The position numbers and the translations under genes were made by a program. The notes beneath the pieces are model-generated. The model was not told the origin of the DNA, did no database searches, and saw only the letters and a program-made list of their open reading frames with translations. From the IMG/VR virus record IMGVR_UViG_3300017727_000066, positions 1-34,005 of that record: 34,005 nt of DNA; one strand, 5' to 3'. Of this stretch, positions 17,601 through 23,600 are shown piece by piece. The stretch is from a virus. The first letter of the stretch is position 1. The number at the start of each line of letters is the position of its first letter.

Positions 17601-20600
17601 CTGCGTATGCATCAATTACTTGACTGAATAAAAAGTGTCCTAATACTTTTCTATAAATTGCTAACTTAGGTGTATTAATAGAACTATCTACAGCATCTCC
17701 GTACTTAACAATAGTTGCTAATACTTCTCCGTCACTGCTGATTCCAAATTGTGTACCAAATTCATATAAATTAGTATCTTGTAATGCACTATCATCACCA
17801 ATAATAAAGCCTGTATCGTTTGGTAAGTACCCATTCAGATCAAGTCCTTCAGTAATTAGTGTCCAATTTGATCCATTCCATGCACCTGCAATAATATTTG
17901 TTTGTGCCTGATAAATTTGTCCAAGATATTTTACATATTCGCCAGTTTTATAAGTTACAGTTGTACTAAAGTCACCTTTGTAGTCTGTATCTTGTCCTAA
18001 AATCCAACCTTTTATTTTGTCGTATTTTATAACATTAATTCTACCTGGTTGTGTAAATGTTCCGTTGCCTTTGCTTAACAAGTATGCAGTATAAGTTCCG
18101 TCATTGTGTGTAACCATTTCAACTGTTGCACCTAAATGTCTACTATCTGCCGCATCTGGCATAATATAAACGTTATGTAAATTATAGAAATTACTTGTAT
18201 TTCTTTCGTAGATAGCATATGCACCTTGTCTTGTTAATGCACTTGCTGTACCACTCGAATTTGCAGTAATATTGTAAACTCTTTCCCAATCGTTATTAGT
18301 ATTGCTTGGAGGATTTGCATCTCTTGAAATACCCGATTGTTCTACACTGTCATAAATCCAGTATTCAAACCCTTGTAATGTTCTTGCTGAGCCTGGTGTT
18401 AAGTTTACATCTTTTTGTACAACAACAATTGGTCCTGCTGTATCTGATTCTAAATGTCTTGTGTTGACTGTACCAACAAGTCTTACAACGCCTACGCCTT
18501 GTGATCCACCGTTAATACTTAAACTTGAAATATCATTATTATCTGAACCAAACTTCCAAGTACCATCAACATTTTTAATCCATAGTCTTAAAGTGTTAAA
18601 CAGTTTTTCTACTCCTGCAACTGTCGCTGTTGCAAGTGTGTCATTATCTTGTACTGTATCTCCAATAACAGGAATAAAAGGTTCACCGTAATTAGGATTG
18701 AAGTCAGCATCGCCTGGTGTAGGTGAGCCTCTGTCATCAAATGATGTAAGATTTATTTCCAGCCAACCGTTCCAAATATCATAAACTGTATGTTCTGTTC
18801 TGTTTAGATAGTCGTGTGTTATCTCTGGACTTATTACACCTGGATTTTGTATTAATCCATCTGCTGTTGCATATTCATTAAAGAAAAAGTTGAATGTATT
18901 TCCTACTGAAAGACTGCTTGTTAAAGTTGCTGGTGCTCTAAATACCCATTTGTCTGAAAGTACATTACCGCTATCACCTAAATATGTTAAAGTTTCAATG
19001 TAACTTGTTTTTGTAGGATTCTGATCTGTTAGGTTATCTTGAATTCTAAGTGCATTATCATAATATTTTACACTACGTGATACACCTGTTTTAATAATGT
19101 CTTGAATAACAAGATATGGTTTAGTTTCAATAGTAGTTGTTGAAGTAAAACTTGCACTCGGTCCAGCAATTTGCCACCAACCGCCTAATAAAGTTTCTTC
19201 TTGTTGTACTGCTCTTTCAAATGCACCTATTTGAATATCACCAACAAATAATGTACCTGTTGACTCAAACAACCCGTTTGCATCTTTAACATAAATTAAA
19301 CTTCTATTATCACCTGTAGTATGTACCTTAGTAACAACTGCAACTGCTGTTGCACTACTAATTGTTTCTCCTACACTTGGAATAGCCTGTGTGTTATCAA
19401 TTAATAATATATCATCGATTTTTTCTACAATAGCATGTTCGCCATCTAAAAATGCCTTAGTCATTAATGGATCATTATTGAACGGTGTTACACCACTTGG
19501 ATATCTTGTGTTAATGTCATTCCATAATAGTTGTAACTTATCGCCTATTTCTGTTCCGTCATATTGTCCTTTAGGTGCTCTAATTAACATGTGATCTGTT
19601 AACTCTTCAGGAAAACTAAAATTACCTCTTAATATAAAGTATAAGTTGCTGTACACATTATTTTCTAATGTACTAACAAGTGCTTGTACATGAGAACTAA
19701 ATGTTTGATATTCTAAACTTGGATCTTGTGGCTCAACCGTTGTCTTTGCTTGCCAGTATTGATTTGTATATTTTACAGTATCAAATTGTGCGTAAGTAGT
19801 AGAACTATTAAAGTCGCCTTTGTAATAAGACTTAACATTAGAAGCATACGGCATACCAACAATTAACCATTTACCATCTGTGGAAATATTTGTACTTTGA
19901 CCGAAACTATTTTCACCACTTGACATAACCCCTGTTGGAGCGTCAAGTATTTGAGATTGTACAGCCTTAAGATTTTCTGATGCTCTAAAGTATATGTCTA
20001 CTCTACCATTTTCTGTTTCGTCTGGTACACCAACTGGAATAATACTGTTAGTTGCGTTTGCACTAATACTTGTTCCAAAGTTTTTATCATCAGTACCTAA
20101 AATACCTTCAATACTGTTACTAAACATTTGTTGTGATTGTGCATATTTGTTTTTATTTTCTACAACCGCCCATCTATTGTTTTCGTCTTGGTCAACCCAA
20201 ACTCTTTCATTATTACTAACATTATCTCTTGTAATTTTTTTATTAACACCATTAAGATCAGCAACCCTTACACTGTTTAACTGTGTAATGAATCCTGAAA
20301 TTTCTGGTAAGTCTGGTTGTTCTACTGATGTTGTAGCATAGATAGTGTTAAGACTTGTTCTTTGAACTTTAAAGAATCTATCTACATCACCTGTACCAAG
20401 CACACTGATAATATCGTCTTTTACGAACGGAGGTGCTTTACCTGTTGTAATCTCTATCATACCCGAACTATCCGAGTTTACAATAGAACTTACCTTGAAT
20501 GGTGTTTCAGTTTGGCGCAAGACATCCCATGTTTGGCCTTTTTTAGCAACCCAAATATATTTTCCTACATCTATTGTGTTAGGATCAAGTCCAAGTATAT

Positions 20601-23600
20601 CATCATAGTTTGTAACTTTAAATTCAGCGTCTGCGTCAGCAACATATCCTGCTGTCTTAATATATGACTCTTCCTCTGGAATATATTTTGTTGGGAACGG
20701 AGCATGATTATAATCGTCTGGTTTACTGTACACTTCCGATGGAGCATATCTATAAACAAGGTCAGTTAACAACGGGTCAATATTTGGTACTAATTGAAAC
20801 GGTTGCGGACTTAATCTAAAGTTGCCTTCGTCCAGTTTATATTCAATTTCTTCAAAGCCACCGTTGGCTCCATATTGTCCAACTTTAAATGCCCATTCTT
20901 CAAAAAACTCTAAACTTGAATTTTCTGTATTTGATAAAGCATCAAACAATTTACTTAATGAATTTACTGTTCCTTTATCTTGGATATATCCTTGATAGAA
21001 TTTGTATTGTGAAACATCATCATTAATAATGTTTTCAATATACTTACGTTTCTGATAACCTGTTAAGTGTTGTGCCAACCGTTGCTGTTCACTGTCAAAA
21101 TTATCTGTATCTAAATCATAAAAGTCTGCAAATTGATTTGCTTTATAATCTAAGTTTGGTACAAGTTCTGCTTTAGGTTTTTCAGGTAATTTATACCAGT
21201 CTGTTTCGTCAAATGTTGTCGACCCTGTAATGTTATATTTTGCACTGTAATAAAATGTTTTGTGCTGAACTACAGAAGCAATATCATAGTCTGTATTTTC
21301 TTCCCAATCTTTACACACAACATTATCGTATGTAAATCCAGGAATATTTAAACCACCATTCCAGTCAGTACTTCTATAACCTAATATTTTAATACGTGCT
21401 TGTCTGTATCCAGGACCTGGATTATAAATTGTGTCATTGAATACTGTTTTGTTATCAATTAAACAAACATGTTCTTTTTGTACAAGTGGTAATTTTAAAA
21501 AGTAGATTCCGTCAGCAGTGTTTTTAAGTTTTAATCCAAACGTGTTTTGATTGCTACGTAATGTATTTGTAAATTCTTCTTTAAGTTTGCCGCCGTCTGC
21601 TTTTAATAATGTATAGTCATAAAAGTTATCAAAGATATTATCTACTACTGCATATGGTCTGCTAAACTGTAGGTTAATAGCACTTGGACTTAGAGTAAGT
21701 AATGCACCTTCACTCCAGTTTTGTGTAGTCCAGAATAAAAATTCTCTTGCACTTAATTCCCAGTTTTCAACTGTTTCAAGTTCTCTGTTAAATCCGCTAA
21801 AGTCAAAGCCTTGTTTTATTAAGTATTGTTCGTAACCTAATATAAAGTCAATAACATCCTGGGTAGTTCTTAGCATTGTACCGTAATTTAATTTACTTGT
21901 TGTACTATCAAATGCTCGTCTTAGAATTCCTTCTCTACCACCTTCCATTGGAAGTTCAACAAGTTTAACAAAATTTTCATCTGTAATAGTTTGGAAACTT
22001 CCTGAATTTTGTACACGGAAAAAGTTAGTAGAAACTCGTATAATTTGTCCTGCTTGGTAACGTTCTCCTGGCACCCATTCTAAGAAGTTTTCACTAACAC
22101 CACCTACGTTAATAACTGGATCAGCGGAACGTTCAATATGTTTGTAATAGTCAAAGTATGGTTTGCTTTTGTCATAACCTTTAACAACAAATCCTGCTGT
22201 GCGTTTTTCAATAATTACACCACTGTAAGAAACAGTGTCAACTGGAGAACTTGTGTTTAGAATAATTTTATAATTTTCTTCTGGTACAAAAACATTTCCT
22301 TTATTATTAGGAGTTCTTGAATCAAGTAATAACTTAAACTTATTTTTTTCAGTAAAGCCACCTATCTTAAATCCAAGTTGTACTGCAAGGCTCTTAACGT
22401 TCTCTTTATATGCTTTATTAAGTTTAGTTACGTCTGCATTAATATAGTTGAAAATATAGTTAATTAGACCCGCTGTAGTTACACGAGTAGTATCTTCTAC
22501 AGTGTTAGGGAATATTAAACTCTTAGGCTCTAAACGTTTATCAGTTGACGAATAAACAATGCCGCCTGCTGGATTACGTTTAATTCTTGATCTATCAAAG
22601 CCAACGCCCATTACCTTAGCAGGTTGATGGATTAAAAATGCTGTTAGTAATGCAAATGGATATTCTGCACTTCTACGCCATGCACTTTCTACAGGTGATT
22701 CGTCGCCAAACACAAATGAGTTATTTGTTTCAGGAACAATAAGTCCTTGTGCATATCCGCTTTCGTATGGACTTATTAAATTACCTTGACCATCTACAGG
22801 AATGTATTTTGTTAAATCTTTTCTTTTATAATTTGTTTTGTATCTAATAGGATTATTAGGCTCACGTACTAACCCCTTCTCAAGGTCTTCCCAAAGAATT
22901 AAATTTTCTTTTGTGTAAGGTGCTGGGCCATATACTGTTTCCCACCAAGTTGGTTGATCTATATATCCTAAAACTTTCCACGGAGTTGTGTGCGGAGTAT
23001 CTGTACTTAGATAGTCTTTATAAATTGCTCTCCAAAAACCTGGTAAAGGTGCACCGTCTGGATCAGCCATTATAGAGTAATTCCATGTAAACGAATTTGC
23101 TCTATCGTAGAATGATATATCTGTATAATCAGGATCACCTGCAATGCTTAACCATTCAACAAAGTCAGTAATAGTAACTTCGTCTGCATCAAGTCTTGTG
23201 AATCCTGTGTCTCTTGTTTTATGTCCAAGGAAACTATCAATATCAAATATGTTAATATCGTAATTTACTTTAACATTATTATAAATTCTTTTTTCAATTT
23301 CTAATAGAATGTCATCTCTATAATCTTGGTATGCTTTAGTAACACTACCATCATGCCCTTTGATAAGCACACGCGGTGTACTATACGTGTTGTCAGTAAA
23401 TATTACTGGTTTGTGTAACGGATATAATCCTAACTTTGTTGGTGTAGGTGGAATAAACGAAGCGTCTGTTGATTCGTATTCATAAATTGTGATAGTGTCA
23501 TCTACAGCAAGAACAAAATCATTACTAATTTGAATAAAGCCTTCTGATGTAAATGTATAATCTTGTCCATGTAACATCTGTACATTATTGTGATATACAT

